A DNA stretch of 64,000 nucleotides from positions 1 to 64,000 of the forward strand of contig JASAMV010002499.1 in the NCBI GenBank assembly GCA_030248065.1, written 5' to 3'. Each line of letters opens with the position of its first letter. Within the stretch, counting starts at the first letter, position 1. Positions 25,832 to 37,597 of the stretch are shown here, in pieces. Under the pieces are notes generated by a model, which saw only the letters and a program-made list of their open reading frames with translations, ran no database searches and had not been told where the DNA came from. Made by a program: the position numbers and the translations under genes. This DNA comes from Rhynchonema sp. JSB1_4 (Eukaryota; Nematoda; Chromadorea; Monhysterida; Xyalidae).

Positions 25832-26635
25832 CTTGCAACCACCCCGGAGGGAACCTTGCAACCATAAATTTATGGTTTTTATAGGCAAAAATGGGTGGCA
25901 AAAAAACCTCAAAACCCCAAAAATCGCGCGCTCCGCGCGCAAACCTACATATAATAGCTATTTTGGGCAAATTTTCGGCCAAAATGCAAAAAAGTACCAT
26001 TTTTTCGGCCAATTTTGCAGAAAAAAGCATGCAAAAAACACCCTTTTTTCGGACCCCAGGGGTACCTTGCAACCTTCTGGAGGCTGGGTAGGGGGGTACC
26101 TTGCAACCATCTGGATCCATTCCCCCCCCCCCCAAGGGTACCTTGCAACCATCTGCCTGCCACTACACTGATTCATACCATGCCGGCCCGATCCACCAGA
26201 TCTCCAATCTCCGGCCCTGCCCGATCTTAAAGTTCGGACACTCCTTTGCATTATGCAAGGACTTCCCACAATATACCGTATCAGTGGTGTCGTTGGGAAA
26301 ACAAAAAGTCAGGATACCAGATACACAAAATCCAAAATTTTTGGATACAGTGGATACCCAAAATAAAAAATCTCGGGTACCATGGGGTTGCCCCCTAAAA
26401 TAAAATCTCGGATACCTAGGGGGTGGGTTGTTCAAAAAAGGGCAATTTTTTAGAGAAAAATTGAGCAAAATCGGTGTTCGAAGCGCAAAAAATGGTTATT
26501 TTCACAGTTATGCTTGCGCCATGATAGAAAAGCGCTTTCATCATCATTTTAAACGACCAAAAAGTCAAAATTTTCCCAGATAATCTTCAACTTTGGAATT
26601 GGGTCAGGTATTGGGTATTGGGTGTCAGTGTCACG

Positions 26636-27011
26636 CAGTGATGTAGTTGGTCCGAGCAAGAAAGCTAGCTAGTGGAGGGGTCCGGCACAAGAAAGCTAGC
26701 TAGCTAGCCGGGTACCCCGATTTGGGGGGGCTATTGGTCCAGAAGTCAAAAACAGGAGTATAAAATTTGGTCTAAATTATGCTAAAATAAGCCTTAAAAT
26801 GCGTATTTTTGTGCACGTGTGAGAAAATTTGAACGAATTTGACCATTTTGTCCCATAAAATGGTCATTTTGGCACTAAAATAAACACTTTTCTTACTTGA
26901 TGACCGGAGCAAGAAAGCTAGCTAGCCAGTTTGGGGGGTATGGGTTTCGGAGCAAGAAAGCTACCTAGCAGTTGGGGGTAATACCCCCCATACCCCCCAA
27001 CCACATCACTG
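26636..27011. mobile_element. hAT-like element, TSD GTGTCACG
   Basis: 376 bp, starting CAGTGATGTAGTTGG and ending with its inverted copy. Duplications at 26628-26635 and 27012-27019 are identical. It carries AGAAAGCTAGCTAG motifs and is the same family as 19860-20469, in the opposite orientation and without that copy's nested MITE. Confidence 0.9.
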
Positions 27012-27339
27012 GTGTCACGCCTGGTATTGGGTATTGGGTCTTGGGTGGGTCTGCTCAGCTGGTATTGGGTATTGAGCAGTGGTGTCGTTGGGAAATCAAA
27101 AAGTCAGGATACCGGATACCCAAAATTCAAAATTTTTGGATACCGGATACCCAAAATGAAAAATCTCGGATACCAGGGGGGTTGCTCCCTAAAATAAAAA
27201 ATCTCGGATACCCAGGGGGTTGTTCAAAAAAGGTCAATTTTTAAGAGGCAAATCGAGCAAAATCGGTGTTGAAAGCGCAAAAAATGGTCATTTTGGGGGT
27301 TATGCTTGCGCCAGCAAGCGATTTTGAGCATTTTGGAGG

Positions 27340-28181
27340 CAGTGTAGTTCCTGGTCCGGAGGAGGGGGAACAGGCGGTACCCCCCTTTTTTCGGAGGGGG
27401 AACAGACGTACCCACCTGGGGGGGGAAGGGGGAGCACTGTAGTGGCTGGGGGGGGATTCCCCCCCCCCCTAAGGGGTATCTATCTCGAGTCAACCCTTAG
27501 GGGGGGATGGGGGGGGAAGGGTATCTATCTCGAGCCGACCCCAAAGGGTATCTCGAGTAAGTAGATTTATGGTTTTCAAAGGCAAAAATAGGTGTTTTTC
27601 GACCTCGAGACCCCCAAAAATCGCGCGCTCCGCGCGCAAACACCCAAAAATGGTCATTTTAGGCCAAATTTCGGCAAAAATGTCAAAAAATACCCCTTTT
27701 TAGGTCGATTTTGCAGTAAAATTGCATGCAAAAAACGGCCTTTTTTCGCCTTTTGACGGACCATAGGGGTATCTTGGGTAGCCTCTGGGGGGTATCTCGA
27801 GTAAGTCCGAAACCTTCCCCCCCCCTAGGGTATCTTGGGTCGATTGGCCTGCCACCACACTGGGGGGAGGGACCCGGAAGGGGGGGAGGACCCAAATTTG
27901 GAGAAAAGTCATTTTTTGAGGTCGAAAATTTGGCTCATTTTGGCCCCTTTTAGGAAAAAATCTCAATAAAAAGGGTATTTTGGCGATTTTTGACGATATT
28001 GACCTAAAAATCACTCATTTTATGCCTAAAAATGCCTATTTTAGGCCAAAATTTGCCTATTTTAGGTAAAAATTGGGGGAGCAGACGTACCCGGAGGGGG
28101 AACAGTGGGGCAGGCGTACCATGGAGGGGGAACAGACGTACCCGAGGGGGGACCCCCCTCCCCCCACCAGGAACTACACTG
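27340..28181. mobile_element. hAT-like element, TSD TTTGGAGG, itself a host for another
   Basis: 842 bp with termini CAGTGTAGTTCCTGGT and the inverted equivalent ACCAGGAACTACACTG. Duplications at 27332-27339 and 28182-28189 are identical. A second element of the CACTGTAGTGGC family (about 27434-27857) appears to lie inside it, with an imperfect target repeat. Confidence 0.9.
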
Positions 28182-28338
28182 TTTGGAGGTGAAAATGGGC
28201 CATTTTTACTGTTTTCGGAAAAATTTTAGGGTAGAGGATACCCCTGGACAAAGAGTCAGGATACCGGATACCCCTGGGTGAAAAAAATCAAGAACCGGAT
28301 ACCGGATACTAGGGGGGTAACCCCCCTTCCCTTCCCCC

Positions 28339-28718
28339 CAGTGTAGTTCCTGGTCCGGAAGGGGGAACAGGCGGTCGGTACCCCCCTTTTTTCGGAGGGG
28401 AACAGACGTACCCACCTGGGGGGAAGGGGGGAGGACCCAAATTTGGAGAAAAGTCATTTTTTGAGGTCGAAAATTTGGCTCATTTTTGCCCCTTTTAGGA
28501 AAAAATCTCAATAAAAAGGGTATTTTGGCGATTTTTGACATTGACCTAAAAATCACTCATTTTATGCCTAAAAATGCCTATTTTAGGCCAAAATTTGCCT
28601 ATTTTAGGTAAAAATTGGGGGAGCAGACGTACCCGGAGGGGGAACAGTGGGGCAGGCGTACCATGGAGGGGGAACAGACGTACCCGAGGGGGACCCCCCT
28701 CCCCCAGGAACTACACTG
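28339..28718. mobile_element. hAT-like element, TSD CTTCCCCC
   Basis: 380 bp, same termini as 27340-28181 and nearly the same right half (GCCTATTTTAGG and GGGAACAGACGTACCC), but without the nested insertion. Perfect duplications at 28331-28338 and 28719-28726. The pair gives an empty and a filled version of one family. Confidence 0.9.
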
Positions 28719-28735
28719 CTTCCCCCCCAACGATT

Positions 28736-29891
28736 TATCGCCTGCCGTTGCTGTGTTGTTTGTTGTTTTTGAATCTCTCCGGCACGTTTTGTCGTTTGAT
28801 CATTCATGATTATAATTTTGTGTGCTATTTACTGATATGTCTCTTTTTTTAGGTGTTTGCCGGATCTCCTGAAGGTCTTTGCGTGAGCTTACAGATAAAA
28901 TTTGAAATTTGAACGACACCAACACCACTGTATACTGGCAGGCGGAAAAAAAACCGGGTTTTTTTCGAAAAAAACCGTTTTTTTCCGAGACCCGAATACT
29001 TTTCCATTTATTTTTCCGTGTGTATCTTTTCGGTTTTTGATCGGAAAAATATCGGTACTTTATTCCATCATCGTCGTTCAGCAGGAGACGTCCCGTCTGT
29101 ATCTCTTTTATTAGGCAGCGGAGGAATACTTGTGTCAACAGAAACCGAAACCAGATTGAACTTTATGGAATCTTATAAGCCATTCCGCCTATCCCCCCTC
29201 AGCCAACCTGCCTGAAACTGAACTTAGCCATAGAAGAGAGAGAAACCTAAACCAATCTTAGCTAATTGAAACAGCTGCCCTGTTTATGCCTTGTTGTTGT
29301 TAGTTCTGCCCCTTGTTTCTTACTACTGTTCATAATCGGCCGGACTAGCCAATCCGAAAGGTACAAAACGTATTGACACGCGTTATACTTTCTCAGGTCA
29401 GCGCTAACACAACAGTGCGTGAGCTAATGTCGAGTGCTGATTTCAAGTGTCAAGCTTATTCGGAAAGTCGTGGTGCACATTACTCACATTGAACGTTCCT
29501 TTCATTCCTTTCATTCGACCACATTTTTTTATCAATTAGGCAGTTTTTATAGCATTTTGATAAAAAAAACCTTCACTCAAACACTCTGAACATCAAATGT
29601 CACATCAGATCACTTGATTGGACCAAATGATGCTTTTGATCGCACAAAAGCACATTAACTTCTAATTTATTCTAATTCGATTTACGTTGACAATGAAAGG
29701 GTTTGGGTGGTAAAAGGCTGAGACACATCGGCGCTGCACCCTTACACCCGATTGGATACGACTTGATGCCTCTGATCCACGACCATTTGTGACAGTTGCA
29801 TTGACAAGAGTTGTTGGCTGAAAATCATAAGTTTACACAGCAGTTATTGTATTGTTGAATTTTCGTGTTTGAAGCATTTACGCGATAATAT
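28736..29891. other. Intergenic or intronic DNA, no gene recognised
   Basis: No coherent exon was found. About 28.95-29.06 kb has short T- and A-runs of the kind seen in the neighbouring elements; the remainder looks like ordinary A/T-rich sequence. It may be the 3' flank of the first cys-loop receptor gene. Confidence 0.4.
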
Positions 29892-30014
29892 TCACGGACC
29901 TTTCCCGAGATGTAAAACGGCACCGTCAACAATCACCAAATTTAACGCCATCATAACGATCACCAATCTATCGATCGATGCGAACAAATTGCGCATTTCG
30001 AGCACAACCGGAGT
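29892..30014 (-). other. Possible displaced TM4 exon of a cys-loop receptor
   Basis: A minus-strand frame ending at 29892 reads MRNLFASIDRLVIV, then a 20-residue hydrophobic segment and a stop. This is the pattern of a receptor fourth membrane helix (the 37598-39435 model lacks TM4). However, no AG acceptor lies between the upstream in-frame stop and the motif, so the frame cannot be joined as it stands. Confidence 0.3.
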
Positions 30015-31243
30015 TTTTTGTAGTTTTCAAATGTTCTGCTAAAATTGCAATTTACGTACCTACATAGTCAGTAATAACAAGGCTGGGGTGAGACCAAACG
30101 TGTGCTACCTAATGATATATCTCCCCATAAATTACGAATTGATCACAAACACCCGTTTTCTTAGTTATGGCACGAAGTTCGCCCTTGCCCCCAGGCTCTC
30201 GCAGACAGCCCGCTTTTTTCATTGCAATACAAAGACTAAAAATATATTTTCGACGTGTTCCTTTTGTCAGTCGTTAGTCGTTGGCAAAACTATCAGCGGG
30301 AATGACCTCGTGCGTACGGCACTTGTAGCTCAGTAAAGTGGGATATCTCACGACAAACTACAGTATGTGTGAATTAATCACAAACATCCGTTTTGCTTTT
30401 CTCACGGTTGTATAAGAACCACAATGTGCGCAACATCAATACTTTTCTTGATAACGTGGATCGCATAACCTTATAAAAGGGAATTCTTGTAAATCTAGCA
30501 GTTAACTAGGAAAAAGTGCCCGGGGGCATGTCGTACACCATGGTTGCGCTGACCACATGTCTCGTCTCGCACACTTTCTGATGATATAATGGGTCAAAAC
30601 TAGTGCCTTGACCCGTATGAACTATTTCAGTCAGTTTCTGATGATATAATGGGTCAAAACAAGTGCCTTGATCGGGATACACTATTTTAGTCAGTTTCTG
30701 ATGATATAATGGGTCAAAACAAGCGTCATGTTTGTTCACGTTGGCGAAAAAATTGCCATGGTGTACGGCGCGAGGGGCCCGCGTGGGCACTTGTGTGATC
30801 AACTGCGGTTATGTCACCCAATCTTTATATTGGCAAATCGGTTGTTTCTATGTGATCATAGCAGTGATGTCAAAAGTCAGACAATTGTTGAGCTGTTGTT
30901 GATGTACCCAGTGGTTAATAAAAAAATTTTTTTTATTCAAACCCCTTTTTTTAAAAAAAAAATTTTTTTTTAATTTAAAAAAAATTTTTTTTATTCCAGC
31001 CAAAAACTGCCAGAAACGAAAAAAAATGAGCGCTAAAGCAAAAAATAGTGGCATTTTTCTTCCATAACGTGTGGTAAGTGCATATAAAGCACTCACGACA
31101 CGAAAATAATACTAAACAATGGTCAATGAGTACCAACAGTAGTCAGGTACACACCCGTACACTTCCCCCACGTGGTGTGGGTGCCTTGGTGTGGCTTTGT
31201 TACACTCAAGACGGTAAATTTGGGTGAAACTATTGCCTCTTGG

Positions 31244-31521
31244 TATTGGTCGCACAATGACTTTATAAGAATTGGTCAAATTTTTTTCCTGAATCGTAAA
31301 GAGGGAAAGTGACGGGGCAGTGACGTTGCGTTGCGTGATCGCACACAAAGCATGTAGTAAAGAGAATGTTTCAGTCCTGCGGCAACGTGGTTGATCTGCT
31401 GGATTATTTTCAGCTGAAAATGTTTTGTGAGAATTACAAATAGCACAGTGGTTAAGAGTGACTGAACGTGAAAATCAGGTTTGATTTGATGAATTCTTAT
31501 ATGGTCATTGTGCGACCAATA
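31244..31521. mobile_element. MITE, family C, copy 1
   Basis: 278 bp bounded by inverted TATTGGTCGCACAATGA. Related copies lie at 48141-48959 (carrying insertions) and 63150-63237 (fragment). Confidence 0.75.
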
Positions 31522-31559
31522 CACGACCAATGCAAATATGACGAATGCCATTGAGTGTC

Positions 31560-33370
31560 AACCAAAACAAAAACAAACCACACAGGCTGGATAGGTTAAT
31601 CCACCAACTAACCGCACAAAATTCACTGGCTAGTCCGACAATTAACGTCACCAAACACAGAGGTTAGTCCCCCGACTAACGGGCAAGGGCGATCTCCGTC
31701 GACGCGTTGCGTCGCCGTCGATGCCCTTGAGTGTCAACACATGACATGACTAATATGTCTAATCACAAAACACACAGGCTGGATAGGTTAATCCACCAAC
31801 TAACCGCACAAAATTCACTGGCTAGTCCGACAATTAACGTCACCAAACACAGAGGTTAGTCCCCCGACTAACGGGCAAGGGCGATCTCCGTCGACGCGTT
31901 GCGTCGCCGTCGATGCCCTTGAGTGTCAACACATGACATGACTAATATGTCTAATCACAAAACACACAGGCTGGATAGGTTAATCCACCAACTAACCGCA
32001 CAAAATTCACTGGCTAGTCCGACAATTAACGTCACCAAACACAGAGGTTAGTCCCCCGACTAACGGGCAAGGGCGATCTCCGTCGACGCGTTGCGTCGCC
32101 GTCGATGCCCTTGAGTGTCAACACATGACATGACTAATATGTCTAATCACAAAACACACAGGCTGGATAGGTTAATCCACCAACTAACCGCACAAAATTC
32201 ACTGGCTAGTCCGACAATTAACGTCACAAAACACAGAGGTTAGTCCCCCGACTAACGGGCAAGGGCGATCTCCGTCGACGCGTTGCGTCGCCGTCGATGC
32301 CCTTGAGTGTCAACACATGACATGACTAATATGTCTAATCACAAAACACACAGGCTGGATAGGTTAATCCACCAACTAACCGCACAAAATTCACTGGCTA
32401 GTCCGACAATTAACGTCACCAAACACAGAGGTTAGTCCCCCGACTAACGGGCAAGGGCGATCTCCGTCGACGCGTTGCGTCGCCGTCGATGCCCTTGAGT
32501 GTCAACACATGACATGACTAATATGTCTAATCACAAAACACACAGGCTGGATAGGTTAATCCACCAACTAACCGCACAAAATTCACTGGCTAGTCCGACA
32601 ATTAACGTCACCAAACACAGAGGTTAGTCCCCCGACTAACGGGCAAGGGCGATCTCCGTCGACGCGTTGCGTCGCCGTCGATGCCCTTGAGTGTCAACAC
32701 ATGACATGACTAATATGTCTAATCACAAAACACACAGGCTGGATAGGTTAATCCACCAACTAACCGCACAAAATTCACTGGCTAGTCCGACAATTAACGT
32801 CACCAAACACAGAGGTTAGTCCCCCGACTAACGGGCAAGGGCGATCTCCGTCGACGCGTTGCGTCGCCGTCGATGCCCTTGAGTGTCAACACATGACATG
32901 ACTAATATGTCTAATCACAAAACACACAGGCTGGATAGGTTAATCCACCAACTAACCGCACAAAATTCACTGGCTAGTCCGACAATTAACGTCACCAAAC
33001 ACACAGGTTAGTCCCCCGACTAACGGGCAAGGGCGATCTCCGTCGACGCGTTGCGTCGCCGTCGATGCCCTTGAGTGTCAACACATGACATGACTAATAT
33101 GTCTAATCACAAAACACACAGGCTGGATAGGTTAATCCACCAACTAACCGCACAAAATTCACTGGCTAGTCCGACAATTAACGTCACCAAACACACAGGT
33201 TAGTCCCCCGACTAACGGGCAAGGGCGATCTCCGTCGACGCGTTGCGTCGCCGTCGATGCCCTTGAGTGTCAACACATGACATGACTAATATGTCTAATC
33301 ACAAAACACACAGGCTGGATAGGTTAATCCACCAACTAACCGCACAAAATTCACTGGCTAGTCCGACAAC
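31560..33370 (+). repeat. 192-bp satellite, about nine tandem copies
   Basis: Units are nearly identical; CACAGGCTGG starts at 31581, 31773, 31965 and so on every 192 bp. Each unit contains the perfect short hairpin GTTAGTCCCCCGACTAAC, and a longer imperfect stem-loop centred on GACGCGTTGCGTC flanked by AAGGGC and GCCCTT. Confidence 0.95.
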
Positions 33371-34690
33371 CTTGTTAACCTCCAGACTTACTCTCAAAAA
33401 CACTCAAAACATTGCCCAACACAATCAACATTCAACCACACCACCATCGCAAACCTGGCCGCACACCCAAATTTCACCCATTTTTGGGTGGCCCAAAAAC
33501 CCCTTTTTATAGGGCGGACCAATCTCAAATTTTCACACCTTGTTAACCTCCAGACTTACTCTCAAAAACACTCAAAACATTGCCCAACACAATCAACATT
33601 CAACCATACCACCATCGCAAACCTGGCCTCACACCCAAATTTCACCCATTTTTGGGTGGCCCAAAAACCCCTTTTCATAGGGTGGACCAATCTCAAATTT
33701 TAACACGTCATTAACCTCCAGACTTACTCTCAAAAACACTCAAAACATTGCCCAACACAATCAACATTCAACCACACCACCACCCCAAATTTCACCCATT
33801 TTTGGTGGCCCAAAAACCCTGCTCAAATTCACACCTTGTTAACCTCCAAACTCTTCATTGCCCAACACAATCAATTTTTCACTTTTTTTTTTTGTAAATT
33901 TGGTGTGAGCCAGGTTTGCGATGGTGGTATGGTTGAATGTTGATTGTGTTGGCAATGTTTTGAGTGTTTTTAAAAGTTATTAAAAGTGTGAAAATATCCC
34001 CAAAAAATTTTTCCACCCAAAATGGTAATGTGGAGGCTTTTGGTATTTGAATTGATTGTAATGTGAGTGTTAGTAGTCTGAGTTAACAAGTGTGAAATTG
34101 AGATGCCCCCAAAAAAGGTTCCACCCAAAAGTAAATTGTGTGAGGCCATTCAGGTGTTGTTAATGTTGATTGTGTTGGGCAAGTTTTGAGTGTTTTAAGA
34201 AGTCTGAGGTTAACAAGTGTGAAAATTGAATGTCCGCCTATAAAAAGGTTTGGCACCCAAAATTGAAATTTGTGAGTTTGTTATGTTGAATTTGATTGTG
34301 TTGCAATGTTTTGAGTGTTTTTGAGAGAAGTGAGGTAACGAGGTGTGAAAATTTGAGATTGGTCCGCCCTATAAAAAGGGGTTTTGGGCCCCCAAAAAGG
34401 TGAAATTTGGGTGTAGGCCAGGTTTGGATGTGTATGGTTGAATGTTGATTGTGTTGGACAATGTTTTGAGTGTTTTTGAGAGTAAGTCAGGTTAACGACG
34501 TGTGAAAATTTCAGATGGTCCACCTTATAAAAGGGTTTTTGGGTGGGTGGGTAACTTTTCTTTGACAAAAAAGGGATTGGCAACGGCTGGGTACAGGTCC
34601 GAAAAAGGTGTTGTCTGCAGGCAGTAGTTATACTGCAATTAGGCCATAATTGGCACTTTGTTCATCTTGGCCGACATTTTGGCTAAAATA
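33371..34690. repeat. Centre of the palindrome: degenerate 168-bp repeats in both orientations
   Basis: Three forward copies of a unit with ACCTTGTTAACCTCCAG, GCCCAACACAATCAAC and CATTTTTGGGTGGCCC, then several strongly degraded inverted copies from about 33.9 kb. The right half has many small deletions relative to the left. Confidence 0.85.
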
Positions 34691-36240
34691 GAAATTATAT
34701 GGCGACGCAACGCGTCGACGGAGATCGCCGTTGCCCGTTAGTCGGGGGACTAACCTGTGTGTTTTGTGACGTTAATTACCGGACTAGCTTGTGAATTTTG
34801 TGCGGTTAGTTGGTGGATTAACCTATCCAGCCTGTGTGTTTTGTGATTAGACATATTAGTCATGTCATGTGTTGACACTCAAGGGCATCGACGGCGACGC
34901 AACGCGTCGACGGAGATCGCCTTTGCCCGTTAGTCGGGGGACTAACCTCTGTGTTTGGTGACGTTAATTGTCGGACTAGCCAGTGAATTTTGTGCGGTTA
35001 GTTGGTGGATTAACCTATCCAGCCTGTGTGTTTTGTGATTAGACATATTAGTCATGTCATGTGTTGACACTCAAGGGCATCGACGGCGACGCAACGCGTC
35101 GACGGAGATCGCCCTTGCCCGTTAGTCGGGGGACTAACCTCTGTGTTTGGTGACGTTAATTGTCGGACTAGCCAGTGAATTTTGTGCGGTTAGTTGGTGG
35201 ATTAACCTATCCAGCCTGTGTGTTTTGTGATTAGACATATTAGTCATGTCATGTGTTGACACTCAAGGGCATCGACGGCGACGCAACGCGTCGACGGAGA
35301 TCGCCCTTGCCCGTTAGTCGGGGGACTAACCTCTGTGTTTGGTGACGTTAATTGTCGGACTAGCCAGTGAATTTTGTGCGGTTAGTTGGTGGATTAACCT
35401 ATCCAGCCTGTGTGTTTTGTGATTAGACATATTAGTCATGTCATGTGTTGACACTCAAGGGCATCGACGGCGACGCAACGCGTCGACGGAGATCGCCCTT
35501 GCCCGTTAGTCGGGGGACTAACCTCTGTGTTTGGTGACGTTAATTGTCGGACTAGCCAGTGAATTTTGTGCGGTTAGTTGGTGGATTAACCTATCCAGCC
35601 TGTGTGTTTTGTGATTAGACATATTAGTCATGTCATGTGTTGACACTCAAGGGCATCGACGGCGACGCAACGCGTCGACGGAGATCGCCCTTGCCCGTTA
35701 GTCGGGGGACTAACCTCTGTGTTTGGTGACGTTAATTGTCGGACTAGCCAGTGAATTTTGTGCGGTTAGTTGGTGGATTAACCTATCCAGCCTGTGTGTT
35801 TTGTGATTAGACATATTAGTCATGTCATGTGTTGACACTCAAGGGCATCGACGGCGACGCAACGCGTCGACGGAGATCACCCTTGCCCGTTAGTCGGGGG
35901 ACTAACCTCTGTGTTTGGTGACGTTAATTGTCGGACTAGCCAGTGAATTTTGTGCGGTTAGTTGGTGGATTAACCTATCCAGCCTGTGTGTTTTGTGATT
36001 AGACATATTAGTCATGTCATGTGTTGACACTCAAGGGCATCGACGGCGACGCAACGCGTCGACGGAGATCGCCCTTGCCCGTTAGTCGGGGGACTAACCT
36101 CTGTGTTTGGTGACGTTAATTGTCGGACAAACCAGTGAATTTTGTGCGGTTAGTTGGTGGATTAACCTATCCAGCCTGTGTGTTTTGTGATTAGACATAT
36201 TAGTCATGTCATGTGTTGACACTCAAGGGCATCGACGTCG
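34691..36240 (-). repeat. 192-bp satellite, about eight inverted copies
   Basis: Reverse complement of the 31560-33370 array with the same 192-bp period and near-perfect unit identity. The two arrays therefore face each other across 1.3 kb. Confidence 0.95.
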
Positions 36241-36287
36241 GCGCCCTTGCTTGTTCATTGTGGCCAAGTCGTGGAAAGGGTCAAAAC

Positions 36288-37557
36288 TAGGAAAAAGTGC
36301 CCGGGGGCATGTCGTACACCATGGTTGCGCTGACCACATGTCTCGTCTCGCACACTTTCTGATGATATAATGGGTCAAAACAAGTGCCTTGACCCGTATG
36401 AACTATTTCAGTCAGTTTCTGATGATATAATGGGTCAAAACAAGTGCCTTGATCGGGATACACTATTTTAGTCAGTTTCTGATGATATAATGGGTCAAAA
36501 CAAGCGTCATGTTCGTTCACGTTGGCGAAAAAATCGCCATGGTGTACGGCGCGAGGGGCCCGCGTGGGCACTTGTGTGATCAACTGCGACTCAACTCAGC
36601 AACTTGCCCTGCCTAATTGTATTTTAAGTAATTTGTGATATCTTCAGGTTGCAATGCAGCAAAAAGGTTGACGAAATACAGACATGGTCTGTTCTTTCAA
36701 TCATCCAAAACTTCCGTCAATAGGATACGTGACACGATCGTTCTTCGTTGTGTTGTGGACTACGTTCAACACTATTAGTTCATCAGCACATAATTGTCAA
36801 AACACAGTCACAGTTCGCACCACATGTGATCAAACTCTGTTGCAGTGTAACATTTGTTTGCCCTGTGAAAGCATATAATCGCCTTCAAGGCAGGTTTGTA
36901 GGTACATCAACAACAGCTCAACAATTGCAACAACTCTCGAGACCGTGTTTCAACGTCTCTCTTCATCCACTACAAAACTTGTATCTTTTGACCTGATCTA
37001 ACTAACTTTTCTACTAAACAACCTATTTATATTTCTTCAATCCTGTTTCGTGTTTCTCCTAATTTCGTTTCTTGTAAACCAAACTGGTGCTTGCATAATT
37101 GGTGTCGTGACGTTATGTTGCGTTATTGCTTGTGTCAGTATAAATAAACAATAAACCAAACCAATAAACCATTGCCTGACTTTTGACATCACTACTATGA
37201 TCACATAGAAAACAACCGATTTGCCAATACAAAGATTGGGTGACATAACCGCAGTTGATCACACAAACAACGGTAAGTGCCCACGCGGGCCCCTCGCGCC
37301 GTACACCATGGCGATTTTTTCGCCAACGTGAACGAACATGACGCTTGTTTTGACCCATTATATCATCAGAAACTGACTAAAATAGTGCATCCCGATCAAG
37401 GCACTTGTTTTGACCCATTATATCATCAGAAACTGACTGAAATAGTTCATACGGGTCAAGGCACTTGTTTTGACCCATTATATCATCAGAAAGTGTGCGA
37501 GACGAGACATGTGGTCAGCGCAACCATGGTGTACGACATGCCCCCGGGCACTTTTTC
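36288..37557. mobile_element. Compact copy of the composite element
   Basis: 1.27 kb with the 300-bp terminal module inverted at both ends (36288-36583 and 37277-37557) and AAC at both outer flanks. Inner sequence shares blocks with 30.8-30.9 kb (for example CAACAACAGCTCAACAATTG). It may be a separate insertion sharing the right boundary of the larger structure. Confidence 0.6.
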
Positions 37558-37597
37558 CTAAACAGGACATCACATTAATATTCAGCATTATGAAACA

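Larger units (their letters stand above)
25051..28735. repeat. Nest of hAT-like non-autonomous elements
   Basis: Homopolymer-rich DNA (C/G runs, accttgcaacc, ggataccggatacc, tatctcgagt and gggaacagacgtaccc motifs) formed by elements inserted into one another. Recurrent termini are CAGTGTAGTTCCTGG, CAGTGTAGTGGCAGG, CAGTGGTGTCGTTGGG and CAGTGATGTAGTTGG. Four insertions have perfect 8-bp duplications and are listed separately. Further termini without a secure partner lie at about 25057, 26165, 26282, 27079, 27434 and 27850. No transposase frame is present; long open frames here are low-complexity shadows. Confidence 0.8.
30508..37557. mobile_element. Composite foldback element of about 7 kb
   Basis: Outer ends are inverted: TAGGAAAAAGTGCCCGG on the left and CCGGGCACTTTTTCCTA on the right, each preceding or following AAC. 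The terminal module (about 300 bp, at 30508-30802 and 37277-37557, plus an internal copy at 36288-36583) holds three tandem 60-bp units with TTCTGATGATATAATGGG. Inside lie two opposed arrays of a 192-bp satellite and a degenerate centre. The same 98-codon frame appears in all three modules, but its sequence is just the 60-bp repeat, so it is probably not a protein. Whether this is one element or several nested ones is not settled. Confidence 0.6.

Noticed and set aside
25051..28852. Many overlapping open frames of 60-170 aa rich in Pro, Gly, Lys and Phe
   Set aside because: They are products of low-complexity homopolymer DNA in hAT-like elements, appear on both strands, and show no domain.
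30506..30802. 98-aa open frame present three times (also 36287-36583 and 37277-37561)
   Set aside because: The protein is a direct translation of a 60-bp tandem repeat within transposon termini; repeat length keeps the frame open, so it was not called as a gene.
31560..36240. CRISPR-like regular repeats
   Set aside because: The 192-bp units are contiguous with no variable spacers, and the genome is eukaryotic; this is satellite DNA.
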